In this document: piece by piece, positions 45,010 through 57,353 of the stretch
Position numbering within the stretch: the first letter of the stretch is position 1
Layout: each line of letters opens with the position of its first letter
Notes under the pieces: model-generated
The model's database searches: none
What the model was told of the DNA's origin: nothing
The model's input: the letters and a program-made list of their open reading frames with translations, nothing else
Source of the DNA: Raffaelea ambrosiae
Lineage: Eukaryota; Ascomycota; Sordariomycetes; Ophiostomatales; Ophiostomataceae
Length of the DNA stretch: 64,000 bases
Reading direction: 5' to 3'
Assembly (NCBI GenBank): GCA_002778195.1
Contig: PCDI01000001.1
Span: 310,001-374,000 of the forward strand
Program-made: the position numbers and the translations under genes

Positions 45010-48000
45010 CAAGAAATACTCAATGCCCCCCCTTGCCACAAGAGAAAACAACTTTATTGGGATCTATTTTTGTGCGTCCAATGAACGCAACTAGTTCAAA
45101 GAAAAGGACGGCAACATGAAATGACACTGGAGTCTTGCCTCAAATTATCCATTGATACACGGTTGACTTACTGTCCTGTCCAGGGGGGTGGAGAGACTAT
45201 CTCGCCAAACGACTGGACCGGAAGACCATATAGGGAAGACTCATTTTTCTTGTGAATGCACCAGGCATCCCAAAGCTTGTTTATGTGTTGGTGTAACAAG
45301 ACAGTAGACCTATGTCGAGTTCAAGTCATAATGGGAATGAGAATTGAGCTGATGCATCTTAAAAGATGATATCAGGATGAAGGCAAAGCGAACAAAGGAG
45401 ACCTTTCATCAGAGGATTGGTCATTCTGAAGCTCGGTCTCGCCTGCGGGAACGTTCCTAGCTAAGATTTACAATTCTCAGTGAATTCGCCTTTCTTTCTT
45501 TCTTTCCTCCTTTCTTCTTGTCTTGCTTTCTTTCTTCCTTACCCCGGCGGCGATGTGTCTGTAAACATCGCCGGTAACCCTAACACCACTTGCACGCACA
45601 CATAGCATTGGGAAGCTTCAAAAGGACCGAGATATGGCAAGGAAAACCCGACGACCAGATCTCGAGTGGCGTTCTGACAGGGCTGCATCTACAACCTCGG
45701 CAAAGGCCGAGTTGCGTCCGCCGCGTAGGACAGGTGTCTCGGCTGTCGGCGCCTTCCTTTTTGGCGCAGTGGTCCGCTTCCGGACGACTGCCTGGGGACG
45801 CAGGGCCTCCGAGATGGTTTTCTCAGTGGGCCCGTGGAACGATCCATGTCAAGTCATCAGCTCGCAGGTAACGACATCATCCAAGCCTTCCGCCCCTCGG
45901 TGTGAGCCGAATCCAGTGCATCCGCCAAAAGCGTCTCGCGCCTGTCCACAGCCCCAGCCGAGTATCCCAACATCGATGTCGACCCATACAAGGACAAGAT
46001 AACCAATGATAGACTTCATTGTAACGAGAACCTCTTCTGATTCTGCCGGCCGGGGCAATTTCGGGCGGAGTTGTGCCGTATTTATGGCTGCTGTTTTGGC
46101 CATCTTATCTGGCCCGTCGTCGAGGCACACACTTGTGTCTTGTGTGTCGAGGCTGAAGCAACTGCGGCGGAGAACGCAACGGAGAACATGACGTGGGCTA
46201 TAAAACATCCCTGTTGAGGCTACCTCTGATCATGCAGTCTTGTCCAAGCTGTCATTTTGTCTCTTGGAACGTTCCTTCCAAGGTAGCCCAACCCTGTGCG
46301 GCCATGTGGCCGCACATCTAGTCGTCCACTTGGCCAACCAGCAAAGAGTCTTGAAGGCAAATGTCCCGCTGATCTCGACCGACATCCTTTTGTGTTCCTG
46401 GCGGCTGAGACGGCCAGGGGCCACCGTTGTGGCGACAGAACTTGTGCATGCTCGTGCTCTTTGAGTTGGTCTCTGACGCCGAACTGAACCGGCAGCACAT
46501 CCTCGGGGCTAGACTGTAAGATACTTGCAGAGGCACAGCCGATATCGTCCAGGGGCGCCAAATGACCATAACCTTGTCGTTGCAGGACACTTTCGTTTGA
46601 GACCTCGTCGTTTGAAGACCTTGCCATCGGAGGAGCCAGTGCTTTATGCCCTCCTGCAATGCGCGAGGGCAGATCCTTGCCAACCAGACTGCACCGACAA
46701 CTCTGCACATGGAACCGGGCAATGTATCGAGCTGCGGCATTGAATGATCTGCACTGGCAGTAGAGGATGGAAGAGTCAATCTGCAGGGAGGCATCGTTAG
46801 TCCCCAACGACGACCATCCAGATATATCTGTCCTTGTTGGATGTCCGGATCTTTGTCTCGTCTGTTCCTGTCACGACATTTGGGTTCGTTCTTTTCGTTT
46901 TCTTCATTTTTGGGTTTCTTCCCGAAGAAACGCGAGTATGAACGGACAAATAACGGACGAATAATTGACGCGTTTAGCCAAGCGAAATATGAATACGACA
47001 AAGTCAAAGAACAAATGTCAGAGTACCATGGCGATACATGACAAAACAACATCGCTCCGCCCATTATTGCCAGAGCTTGTAACGCTACTACGCCCAAAAC
47101 GCGTCCGAGCAGAGGACCGAGATCGAACCCGAGATGACAGCTCCAGTCTTCTCGAAAACAGGCGCACACGTCTCGCAAGATAACCCTGTTGTCGTGGTCT
47201 CAACCGGCTCTGCAGCCTCGTGGTTCTTGCTGGCCGTTTGCTTCTACCATAGTATGCGACCACTCCTTTCAGCACATAACAACATAGTAATACATACGAG
47301 TAGTACTCGTAGGACTGGCATCCTTCGACCTCAAAAGCCCGGATTCGAGTGTTTGAACCACTGGTTGTTGCGGCGAAACAAAATGCAATATCATATGGTT
47401 GCAGTCATAGTCCAGGAACGACGGCCATAAAAGGGGGCCAAGGCGTCCGTTGCAACCACGACTAACCCGCTCTGGGGTAGAATAGAGTTGGCCGTTGCGC
47501 TATTCCCCACCCCTTGCATTTTGTGCCTGCGGACGACGGGGTCAAAGCGGCCAAATGGATGATGAACAAGGCAAAGGGAAAAGAAACGCGTGCCAGACAG
47601 GGATAGCCACTGTCGCCCGGTGACATGGCAGCACCACTCGCGCGATTTATCCACAAAAACAGCTTGTTTCGGTCTTCCCACGCGACTCTGTGCCCAGCGA
47701 CTGCACTCCCATGTCACCGTACTCGTATCTTACAAAGAAATTGACAAGAGTTCTCCCTCTCACGTGCGGTACACCGTACGATCTAGTTGACTAGTTAGTA
47801 CTTTGTACATGCATACATAGTAACTAGTAGTATCGTTGGTATATCAGGACCAGTCTGGAATTGCATGACCAGAGCGTGGCTAGCCCCAAGGGCAGGGTAA
47901 CCCTGGAAGAGGAACCCTGGAGAAGTCTCTCATCGTCATTTTGCGGATATTGCTTTGCTGCTTCGAACATGGGGACGTTCCTTTCCGATTGGAGGAGCAC

Positions 48001-48246
48001 ACGCACATGCTCTTTCACGGGGTTGACCGGTCCGGGTGCCCTTCTTCTCGCTTTGCGTGTTTACTTCTCTCTTGGCTTCGTTCTTTCCTTAGCGAAATCG
48101 AGACGGGCTGAAGAACGACGCCGCGTGAAGGAAGAAAGGATCTGCCCCAAGACCTTTTCTCTCCTGTCGAGATACTTGTGTTGAGAGAGATTAGCGAGAT
48201 ACGAGCTCGAAGCGACACACACCAAGTGTCCCAGAAGGAGAGCGTG

Positions 48247-49777
48247 ATGGAGGCCGACGCAGGAGACACGAGCAGCTTGGGGAGCAGGTCGCGCACCACC
48301 AGCGGCTTTGCCAGCATATCTCTGGATGTGTCTGCCTGGCCCAGACGGCAATCGCAGATCGACGATGCATCTCCGCCAGAAAACCATGAGCAGCGGCGAA
48401 CACGGCGGCAGTCGCCCAACTGGCCCTTCCTGCGCAGCTCTTCTTTCCGATCACCAGCTCCCCCATCACAGACATCTCGTCTCAGCCGCCTGTCCGCGTC
48501 CACAAATGAAATGACGGCCCCCTACTCCATCCGCCCGCGTTTGGACGCGGGTCTGTTTCCAGGCGGCCGGCAAGGCCCTACTGCATTGGGTGGTGGAATC
48601 GACGAAGGAGTCGAAAGCGAGACGCCATCACCGCCACCCGACGACAAAGCTGCGGGCCGCCGCATCCTCCATCCAAATCCAAACGGTCCGCCATCCGTCT
48701 ACTGGTCGGACGACGGAGCCACCATCGCTTCCACCAACCCATCTGCCTTTACATTCTACCGGGAAGGCTCGCCCACGCCAGACGACGACGGCGAAAAGAG
48801 CCACAAGCACAAGCAGGCCGCCAGCAAAGATCGCGGTGGAGGAGCAGCAGGCCATACACGCTCCGCCAGCAGCCGCAACTTTACGCGGCCTTTCAACAAC
48901 AGCTACGGGGCCGGCAGCGACGGCGCACACCGCCTGCAGAAGAACATCCCAAGCGTCCATGTTTCCAGTGACCGGTACAATCCACCAGGACAGTGGAGTG
49001 TGCGGTCAGACGACAGTCCGCTCACTGCGTGGTCCAACAAGAAGGAGAAGTCCTTGCCCGGGCCTGTTTCTCGGATGAGCATGGACGAGCAGGAGACGAA
49101 ACGACAGCATCGCCGCAGACGGTGCTTCTGGATAGCTGCGGTGCTTGTTGCCATTACCATTATCGCCATCGGCGTAGGTGTGGGCTTGGGAGTCGGTTTG
49201 GTGATGGCCAACAACAGCAGGAAGTAAGTGAGTTTAACAGCCCACGTCTACATGGGAGCGGGAGCCTTTCAAAGTTTTTTTTTTCAAAAAAAAAAAGAAA
49301 AAAAAAGCGGCTGCTGACGATTGCAACAGGCACTCTTCAACGGCCTCATCTTCTACGGCCACCGGCACTGCCTCGTTGCCTGTGTCTGGCATGGCTACCG
49401 CAACTGCCACAACTGCCTCTACGGCAACACCAACCGCCTCGTCTGAATCATCAGCCAAGACCGCGGCCTCACTGACAGACTGCCCGGAGGCCAACAACAC
49501 TGTCTACGCCGTTCCTGGCTCTGACAAAAAGTTCCTTCGCCTGTGCGGCGTCGATTTCAGCGGTGCTGGCGGCGCCGTAGACCTCTCGCAAGTGCCCACG
49601 ACATCAGCACAGGACTGTATGAACAACTGTGCCGGCACCAGCGGGTGTACAGGATGCGGATGGGGACCATTGTCGGACTCGGACAACAGCAGCAGCGCTT
49701 ACCAGTGCTATTTGAAAAGCACACTGAGCAGCTCGCACTCGGCCAGTGGCGACTGGTGCTTTGGGGTGTTGCAATGA
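48247..49777 (+). CDS. Single-pass membrane protein with disordered N-terminus and 8-Cys ectodomain
   Basis: The product is 474 aa. Exons are 48247-49223 and 49330-49777; the 106-bp intron has GTAAGT..CAACAG. Residues 1-280 are Ser/Pro/Arg-rich and disordered. A basic patch (KRQHRRRRC) precedes a transmembrane helix at about 294-321 (FWIAAVLVAITIIAIGVGVG), which predicts a cytosolic N-terminus. After the helix comes a Ser/Thr/Ala-rich stalk (likely O-glycosylated). A C-terminal domain follows with eight cysteines (TDC, RLC, QDC, NNC, SGC, TGC, YQC, DWC), an NNT sequon, and an apple/PAN-like or WSC-like look. The layout resembles fungal surface sensors, but the domain is not securely identified. 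The start is the ATG before EADAGDTSS; the frame is open further upstream but only to a GTG. Confidence 0.82.
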
Positions 49778-52700
49778 CGATGGACGAAAGGCGACCGTGA
49801 TTATGGACATGAAGACACCAGAAGCTGGACGAAACAACGAAGACATCAACGAGACATGGAGCAGACTTGCAGCAGACATGCAGCAGACATACACTGGCGT
49901 TACACTTTTTCAAATACTTTGCATTATAGATACCCTTATAAAGACTTCTTAATTAATGATATTCCATATTCAAGTCTGAGCTGTGCTTTGCGACGGCCGA
50001 CAAAAAGGGACGAGCACACATCTTGGATGCCCTGCGCAAAACATGATTTCTTTTTCTCAATGTTACAAGGAGGCCACGCGACAAGAAACACTTGCATTGG
50101 CGCCCGGATGCAGGACGAGCAAAGGCCCGAGACGTCCCAGACCTGTGGCCTGGGAACCGGATAGGTGCGTGACTCTGACGAAGGCCTGCCGGACAGCTTT
50201 GACTAGCCGACCTTTTCTTCTCTCGTCCTTCGTCTTCTTTGCCCGGAAAGAAAGGCTGTTTCCAGAATGCTCCACACGATGGCCTGGAGTCATACGATGT
50301 CAGGCAAGGGAAGCCAACTCGTCGTTTCAAGCCACAGAACCCCAACTCAGAAGGATCGTGTAATAATAGACCAATAGTAATAAGCATCTTATAGGGCGGC
50401 TCAAACATGAGTACAAGGTGGACGATGCGCTCACTTTTCTACTTTTTGGCTACTCTGATGTTTCTCTCCAGATTTTCTCCCTACAGATCCCATCTGAAAT
50501 TTTACCCAGACGGAATGGCCGGAAAACTAGCAACTTTTTGTGAGGTGGCAGCAAGGTGTTCCTTGGGGGCATGCGAGTAGCTGAATTGAAATGAGGGCGT
50601 GGAAATCGATATCACAGTGGAAGCAGTAGTCCGTGCAACGGGGTGAGACCCATTCCCAATGGAACGACGTTGGACTGGTGGTGCCCAAGCAAGCGAGACA
50701 AGCTCGCAAGAGTCCGTTCGAAAGAGGAGCGACCCTTCACCAGGAACGGTCTCAGCAAGCTTTGAGATCTATTTAGTATACCCTGTCTATTCAGCGATCA
50801 TCGACAATGTCCTTGAACACGAATCCATGACAAAGCCCAGTGACGGGCCGTAATTGTTAGATTCAAGATGCCCGTATGCGGCCAGCACAATTACACGGAG
50901 GATGCATCGTGACTCTCGGAGAAAAGGGGACCAAACAGAGCGATAAGAACAGGGGGGACTATTAAGTGCTTGCTTCAGGGTGGTAGTCAAACGAAACACG
51001 GAAACGCTGATGATAATCAATAATAACATAGTAAGATGAAGGGAAATATGGGCGCAATGTGGTCTGTGGACGGAAAGTGAGGGAAAGAACGACCGGCGAC
51101 AGCCCTCTTGATCCTGCTTTGCGTTCCGTTTTGTTCTGTCCGCCGGCATCCAGTGGTCATTGCACGTCGCTCTTTCCTGTTTTGTGAAGCCCACTTTCTG
51201 TATTTTTGGAAGGAGTTGAAGACGTTTTACATAGTAGATTTTGCCATTTTGCCTTCACTGTTTTTTTCTTTTTCTTTTTTCCCCTTGTTCTCTAAGTCTC
51301 TTTCTCTGGGACGACCCTTTTCTTCCTCGTCGACATCGGCCCTTCACCATCGCACCCCCCCTTCATGCAGGTGACAGTCCCTGCAGAGTACCAGCTGTTT
51401 GCACGGTCGCACATTGACGGGCCACCGTGCGACTTTCCAGCCAACCGGAAACGACAATTGCTCGCCAGGACGAGCCAGACATTCACATCGTCGATATTTT
51501 CTTGAATCAACCAGAGCTGGTCGACACGGGCTGCACGCCGAATCGTCCCGTGTTGTATTGCCAAACAACACCCCCACCTCCAAACCGACGCTGTCTTTGG
51601 GCCGCGAGAACCAGAGAGAACCAGAACACCAATGAGGCCGAACGAATAGTCCGATTCGGGGCAGATATTTTACAGTGCTTGCGTCTGCAGATTTCTAAAG
51701 GTCTTGCATTTCTTTACTCCTCTGCGGTCACCGCCGTCTTCTTTATAATTATCGACTGGGTTTTACCTCTTCGCCGGTCAAACGCCCTGATCGTCGACGA
51801 GAGTTGCAGGAAGTTTAGCCGCACCACGCGTTCAAACGTTTTTGCTGGACACACTGCCACACGCCGTGTAAACCACCGCCCTAGCGGTGTCAGACACACC
51901 CTCCACAAACGCCGTTTGGCTGGAACCGGGCAGCAAGAGGGCTCCGCTGTTATCCTCCCGCTACCAGACCGTTGACCCGGCGAAGAAGAAAGCCTCTGTC
52001 CCCAGCCAACTGACGCCCGGCGGCATACTGAAAAGGGATAGAGACAGTTCTCGTCAGTCGTGGCACCGGCGAGCTGCGCAAGCCCAGACGGCGCTTGACC
52101 AGCACAGCAACTAGCCAGGTGAGTCAGAGTTCTGCGATGGAGGACACTGAGGCTGGCAGTGGGTTTCCCGTGGTCTGGCAATGGTTCTCATGCAGCACTT
52201 GCGAGTACACGGACAGGCAAGGCTAGGAGCCTAATGGGGCCTGTTCGCTTCCCTGCATAACCCTCTTGTCCGCACAAGCACAGGCCTCTGCAACCTGCAC
52301 AGGCGTGCGTGGTCTGCGAGGAGCCACTGCTATGCCGAAGGGGAAGCACCGCCAGCAAGACGGCGACGGCCATTGGCCTCTGTTTCTCACTTCTTCTGCC
52401 CTGTCAAGCCATTAATTAGGATCAGGGGCCGACCTGCTGGAGAATTTGCTTCACAGCAGCTAAACCACAAGAGGAAACGGGTCTTCCTTCCAGGGTGACC
52501 CGTGCAGGGTTTGGGGTGCAGAAGAAACGAGACAGGCAAAAAAGGAGAGACAGGGGGCTATTAGTTGATTCGCAAATCAGCGTTGCGGAATGAGAGCCAA
52601 TAAACTAACCAACGCCGCCCCATACATCATAGTGCTAGCGGCCGGCGCGGACAAGCACAGCAAAGGCAGCAGAAGGAAGGATCGAGTTTAAACGAAAGCA

Positions 52701-54027
52701 CCGCGACAGCTAGGCGGAAGAGCGCAATACGAAGAGACGGAAGTCGTCCTTGCGAACCGTCGCGTCGGCACCATCACCAGCCTTGGACCCTGGACCCCAA
52801 ACCCTGGACCCTGGCCTGTGTTCACGGAAATCGGCCTCGACTGTCTCGAACGAGTCTCCTACGAGTCTCCTCATTTGTTGCCCAGAGCTCTCTACGGTTT
52901 GTCCAGAGTTGCCTAGAGCTGCATCCGGCTGTTGTTGCTCAACTCCGCTGGCCCTTCTTGGTGTCGACTCCTCTTTTGCATTGTTGACTTGCTGCGCTGT
53001 CGGCACATACAACCTCCCAAACCAGGATCTGCAGCACGCACCGCAATTGCTCTCCACAGCAAATATCAGAAAAACACTATCTCTCCCTTTTTATTTCTTC
53101 TCCTTTTCCCTTTCTCCCTCAACACTCCCCTTTCACCTGCAGGACCCTGACGGTCGTTGCTTCTTCTGCTCCATGCAGGTTCTGCGGCGCTTCTTTTATG
53201 GTCTGTCAATATCCCCCCCTTTTGTCTGGCGTCTGTTGTCTGGTGTCCATTGCCCTTTGCTTTGACTAACGAAACCCACCACCACCTGCAGCCCAAGTTT
53301 TAGAACCAGCGTCAATGCTCAGCGCAACCAACGTCTTGGCCACCATCTCGACGCCTTTGCTCGCAGACATCAGAACACCTCTGGCGATCTTCCGCGCTTT
53401 TGTCTGTTCGTCCTGACCTTTGGTCTGGCCTATCGACTCCTGCAATCACCGTTTATATTTTTGGTTTTTTTTTTCTTCCCCTCTGCGACCCTGCCCCAAC
53501 ACCGTCTGTTCTTGCCATGTATCCTCGACAGTCCAACGGACCCTGAGCCCATTCCTGCGCCCACGAGTCTGCAACTGGAGCCGCAGCAACTACGCTCTCG
53601 CTCCTGCGCTGTCACCCTGAAAAAAAGACAAGCGTTTCTCCTTGCAGGACAATAACGACACGCACGCATCCAAATACTCCTGCGCCCCACGAGTACGATC
53701 CCAGCGCAACGTCCGAAGCACAACCTCTCCACACAAGCTGTCACGCAAAACATCTCCCCCCCCCAAACCATTATCGAACACCTTCTGATTTTGGGTTGTT
53801 CCCCCATTGTTTGACGCGGACGACCGTGCCAGCCTCCCGCCGCCTTTCAGTAGTCTGTCGACGGTGCGATTGCCTAACCTTCCCCTCTCATTGTCTCCTC
53901 TTTTTTTTCCTGCTTGCCCCTGAACGGACCAGCCGAATCCATCCCCCCCCCCCCCCCCCAATTGGGTGCCCAACAGCACGGCAAGGGGCGCAAGCTGAAA
54001 GCAAGCCAACCCCCAAGACGCTGCAAG
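49778..54027. other. Intergenic and leader region of the hydrolase gene
   Basis: From 49.8 to 52.6 kb no gene is visible. A 182-codon frame at about 51427-51975 lacks domains. From about 52.7 kb to the hydrolase ATG the plus strand becomes pyrimidine-rich with several CTGCAG/TTGCAG acceptor-like ends, consistent with a long, possibly intron-containing 5' leader. There is a 17-C run at 53943-53959. Confidence 0.5.
53943..53959 (+). repeat. Poly-C tract (17 C)
   Basis: Homopolymer in the leader, 69 bp before the hydrolase start codon. Confidence 0.9.
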
Positions 54028-57007
54028 ATGGACGTCTCTGCGGCTCCTTCAATGGCACCGATCCCACGGCAAACCCACCAGCAGGGACGGCGCAAGGGCA
54101 ATCACCACGTTCCTCCGTCGTCGCTGGCCGTTACTCCTCTGGCCAGCCGTCGTCTATCGTCATCCCACGCTGGCGCCGTCCCTCCCGCCTCTCCCGAAGT
54201 CATTTCCTCGCTCATCACCAGCCTGGCTGTCATTTCCAAGCCCGCCAGCTCGCATTTCGACGGCCCCTTTGACTCCCACAGCGACTTTGGCTTCTCGCCT
54301 GCCTCCCCCCTCCCCCCCAGCGGCGGCTCCTTTGGCGTCGACTACGGTGCTTACAACAACACAACCGATGTAGGTGACACCGAGGTTGGCGTGTCCCTCG
54401 ACGAGCTCGCTGCTAGTCCACCCGTCATCCGCACATCCAAGCCGCCCAGCGGCTTCAGCCCGCTCACTGCGCCAAAGTCGCCTGTCCGCGACGCTACCAC
54501 TCTCAAGTCCTTCATCTCCGGCCGCAGCGCCTCGCGACCCTCGTCGAAAGGATCCCAAGCGTCGAGGGATGCCGAGACCCAGAGCATTGGCAACCTGTCG
54601 ATTGAACGTGGCACCGTCTCCCCCACTCCCGAATTGAGGCGGAAAACGTCACACGATAGCTGGGGCAAGAAAACATCACGCGCCCAGAAGGGCTTGATGT
54701 ACATGAGCAGCCGCGAACGCCTGCGCGAGAAAGAAGCAGAGAAGAAACGGGCCAGCCTGTCTGTGGCTGGAAGCGAGCGACTCAGCAACGGCGGTTCCGT
54801 CTCCCCGCGACCAGACCCCTTCCTTGCCGAAACGCCCATTCGGGAGGAGCCCCAGCCCGAGACACCCAGCAAGGAGCCTCGCCGCTCCTCGGATGCCGGG
54901 GGACTCCCTAGCCCGCGCCCAATTCCGGCCAGGGACTCCAGTCTACACAAAACGGGATCCAGCGTGAAGCGGTCTTCGCGGCGGTCGTCCAAACAGAAGG
55001 GCGACGCGGCGGCAAACGGGACCATCGAAGAAGTCGAAGAACAGCGCCCCAAACGGTCCAGTGACGTGTACCAACGGCCCGACATTGTACGGAAACACTC
55101 GCATTCGCAACGGGGCCCCCAAACTGCCCAGCAGCAGGACACGAAAGGCAAGCAGCCGGTTCAGCGATTTGAGAGCAACGAAGACACAAAAATGCCTCCC
55201 AACCAAACAGCGCGCCCAAACGGTACACGCCGGTCAGATCCCCTCCCACACGCACGACCAGGAGCCAATCAACAACCCAATGGAAAACGGACTGTTCACG
55301 AAGACGATGCTGATGAAGGCGCACCATTCCCCGCTGTCGCACAGGGCCGGAGACGGGAGCACAGCCTCGACGGTGGCTGGCGCCGATCAAGTCAAAACAC
55401 CCCCGAACCAACTGATAAAGTCAAGCGGTCAGGATCCAAGCTGAAGAGACTTTCTGCACCGCTCAGCCCCCAGGCCGAGGAAAAGTCCAATGCTGGCGCA
55501 GGTGATGGTGTGAGAAATAGCCGAGCATCTGTCGACGATACCCATGTCGTATACGAGCGGCCAGAGAGCGCCGACAGCATCGACGATGCCGTGGAGGCCT
55601 ACCTCTGCTCGCCGCGGCTGTCCCAAAAGATCCGCCATCCCCAGACAGGCCGTCTTATTTCCTTTTCTGAAGTCGGAGACAGCGATGGATCAGCCGTCTT
55701 CTGCTGTGTCGGTATGGGGCTCACCCGGTATATCACGGCGTTCTACGACGAGCTGGCTTTGACGCTCAAGCTTCGCCTGATCACCCCCGACCGCCCGGGT
55801 GTCGGCGACAGCGAGCCATATGCGGATGGCACCGCCACTCCATTGAGCTGGCCAGGTATGTGTTTCAAGGTCTTTCTAATCATTCGTTGGATAATCCTTA
55901 CTTATTGATGCACTCGCAGACGATGTTTACGCCATCTGCCAAGCCCTCAAGATCACAAAGTTCTCCATCCTGGCCCATTCAGCTGGCGCTATATATGCAC
56001 TGGCCACAGCATTGCGCATGCCACAGCACATTCGAGGCCGGATTCATCTACTGGCGCCGTGGATCCCACCGTCCCAGATGTCCGTGTTTGGTTCATCTAC
56101 GCAAACCCCGTTGCCCCCGACGAACGCCATTCCGACCTCACAGCGCATTCTGCGCGCTTTGCCCACACCTCTTCTCAAGGCAGCCAACTCGAGCTTTATG
56201 AGCGCAACAAGCAGTTCCATCACATCTAGTCTGCCGAAGACGCCCAAACGCAAGCGGAGGTCGAATGCCAACCTAAAGGAGAAGGACAAGGATACCGGCA
56301 AAAAGAGCCCTATGCCAACCGAGGCCAACAACAAAGAGAACCAACTCGCAAACGACGAGAACGCCGCTCCGCAGCAGCAGTCCATTCCTTCAAAGGATCT
56401 TGCGTCCATGGAGCAGATGGACCGTGTTCGACCGCATGGCACCACATCGACCTCTACTGCGGACGCCGCGGCCGTTGCTTCGGAAGAAGCGGCACCGGCA
56501 AAACACAAGAAGTCAATATCCGGCGCTTCAGCAAGCGGAACCAGGTCATCCCGTGATGCACGCGAGGCAGCAGTGCTTGCCGCTGCCGCTTCCGCCTTGG
56601 CCGATCGGGAACGCCAGGCGACCTATGACACGCGTCTGACACATGCTATCTGGGAGCTGGCCACGACGGGAGCCAACCCGGCGGTGGATCTGCTCGTCTG
56701 TCTGGAACGCCGGCATACGATCGGCTTCCGCTACGTTGACATTACACGCCCAGTGGTCATCCATCACGGCTCACGCGACACGCGTGTCCCTGTTGAGAAT
56801 GTGCGCTGGCTTGGCAAGACCATGCGGCGTTGTGAGGTGCGCGTGCTGGAAGGCGAGGGTCATGGACTGATGGCCAGTGCTTCCGTCATGGGCGGCATTC
56901 TCATGGAGATTTCGAAAGAGTGGGAAGACTGGAGTCGTCTGACGGGCGCGACAGGACGCAACCGCCAAAGTGTTCGCGAAGACCGCGACCGCCGCGGTAT
57001 GAGATGA
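54028..57007 (+). CDS. Alpha/beta-hydrolase fold protein with long disordered N-terminus
   Basis: The product is 971 aa. Exons are 54028-55855 and 55920-57007; the 64-bp intron has GTATGT..CGCAG and splits an Asp codon. Residues 1 to about 545 are disordered (Ser/Pro/Arg). The hydrolase core begins near TGRLISFSEVGDSDGSAVF, with RLITPDRPGVGDSEPY preceding the junction. The nucleophile elbow is AHSAG (628-632, Ser630), with Ala in place of the first Gly of GxSxG. Asp896 (HHGSRDTRVP) and His924 (EGEGHGL) complete a visible triad. A Lys/Glu/Ser-rich insert (about 704-824) sits in the cap position. This matches conserved fungal uncharacterised hydrolases. The substrate is unknown, and the long tail and the insert suggest regulation by phosphorylation or binding. 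The start is the first ATG in frame; the frame is open upstream only to a TTG. Confidence 0.87.
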
Positions 57008-57353
57008 GGATTCTCATGAGTACACCCACAAGAAATGTTTTTGGACGATATATTTTGTTGTTTTGACTATGCCGTTTTTTTATTATTGAAGTTCTTTGCT
57101 CATTGTGTTGGACTATGATATCCAGGTTGTTTTGGTCATTTTTGGGAAAGAACGGCGTCCCTTTGTCATTTTTGATTATTTATCTTGTTTTGTTTTAATT
57201 CCCCTGTGTCATTGGAATGTACGGAACAGAAAAAGGTCCGGAGTTGCTGGAGAGCAGCACCAGCAAGTGTAATACCACATAGACATAAAAAAATTAATAC
57301 ACGATATTGACGAAACAGTTCAGCCAATTCTATCTAGTTACTATCTTCGGTGC
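57008..57353. other. Convergent 3' spacer
   Basis: AT-rich, with T runs. It serves as terminator space for the hydrolase (+) and SnoaL-like (-) genes. Confidence 0.5.

Larger units (their letters stand above)
35513..48246. other. 12.7-kb gene-poor region rich in palindromic motifs
   Basis: No convincing protein gene, tRNA or transposon is visible. Open frames are short, lack domains and do not connect through good splice sites. The first 2.5 kb has long purine/pyrimidine tracts (36480-37930). From 37.4 kb to 47.8 kb short palindromic motifs of the TACTATGTA and TACGAGTA types recur. Simple repeats are listed separately. It may be an old decayed region, a lncRNA-bearing region or long promoter space between the divergent ankyrin and membrane-protein genes. 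Confidence 0.5.

Noticed and set aside
46318..47178. 286-codon minus-strand open frame in the gene desert
   Set aside because: No domain, no splice support, mixed composition.
48178..48246. N-terminal extension of the cysteine-rich membrane protein
   Set aside because: It begins with GTG, not ATG; the first ATG is 48247.
35513..48246. CRISPR array or tandem direct-repeat array
   Set aside because: The recurring motifs are short, irregularly spaced palindromes without uniform spacers; the organism is a fungus.
51427..51975. 182-codon plus-strand frame
   Set aside because: No domain and no conserved-looking segments; it lies in the region upstream of the hydrolase leader.
53914..54027. N-terminal extension of the hydrolase
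   Set aside because: It begins with TTG and runs through a poly-C tract; the ATG at 54028 is the likely start.
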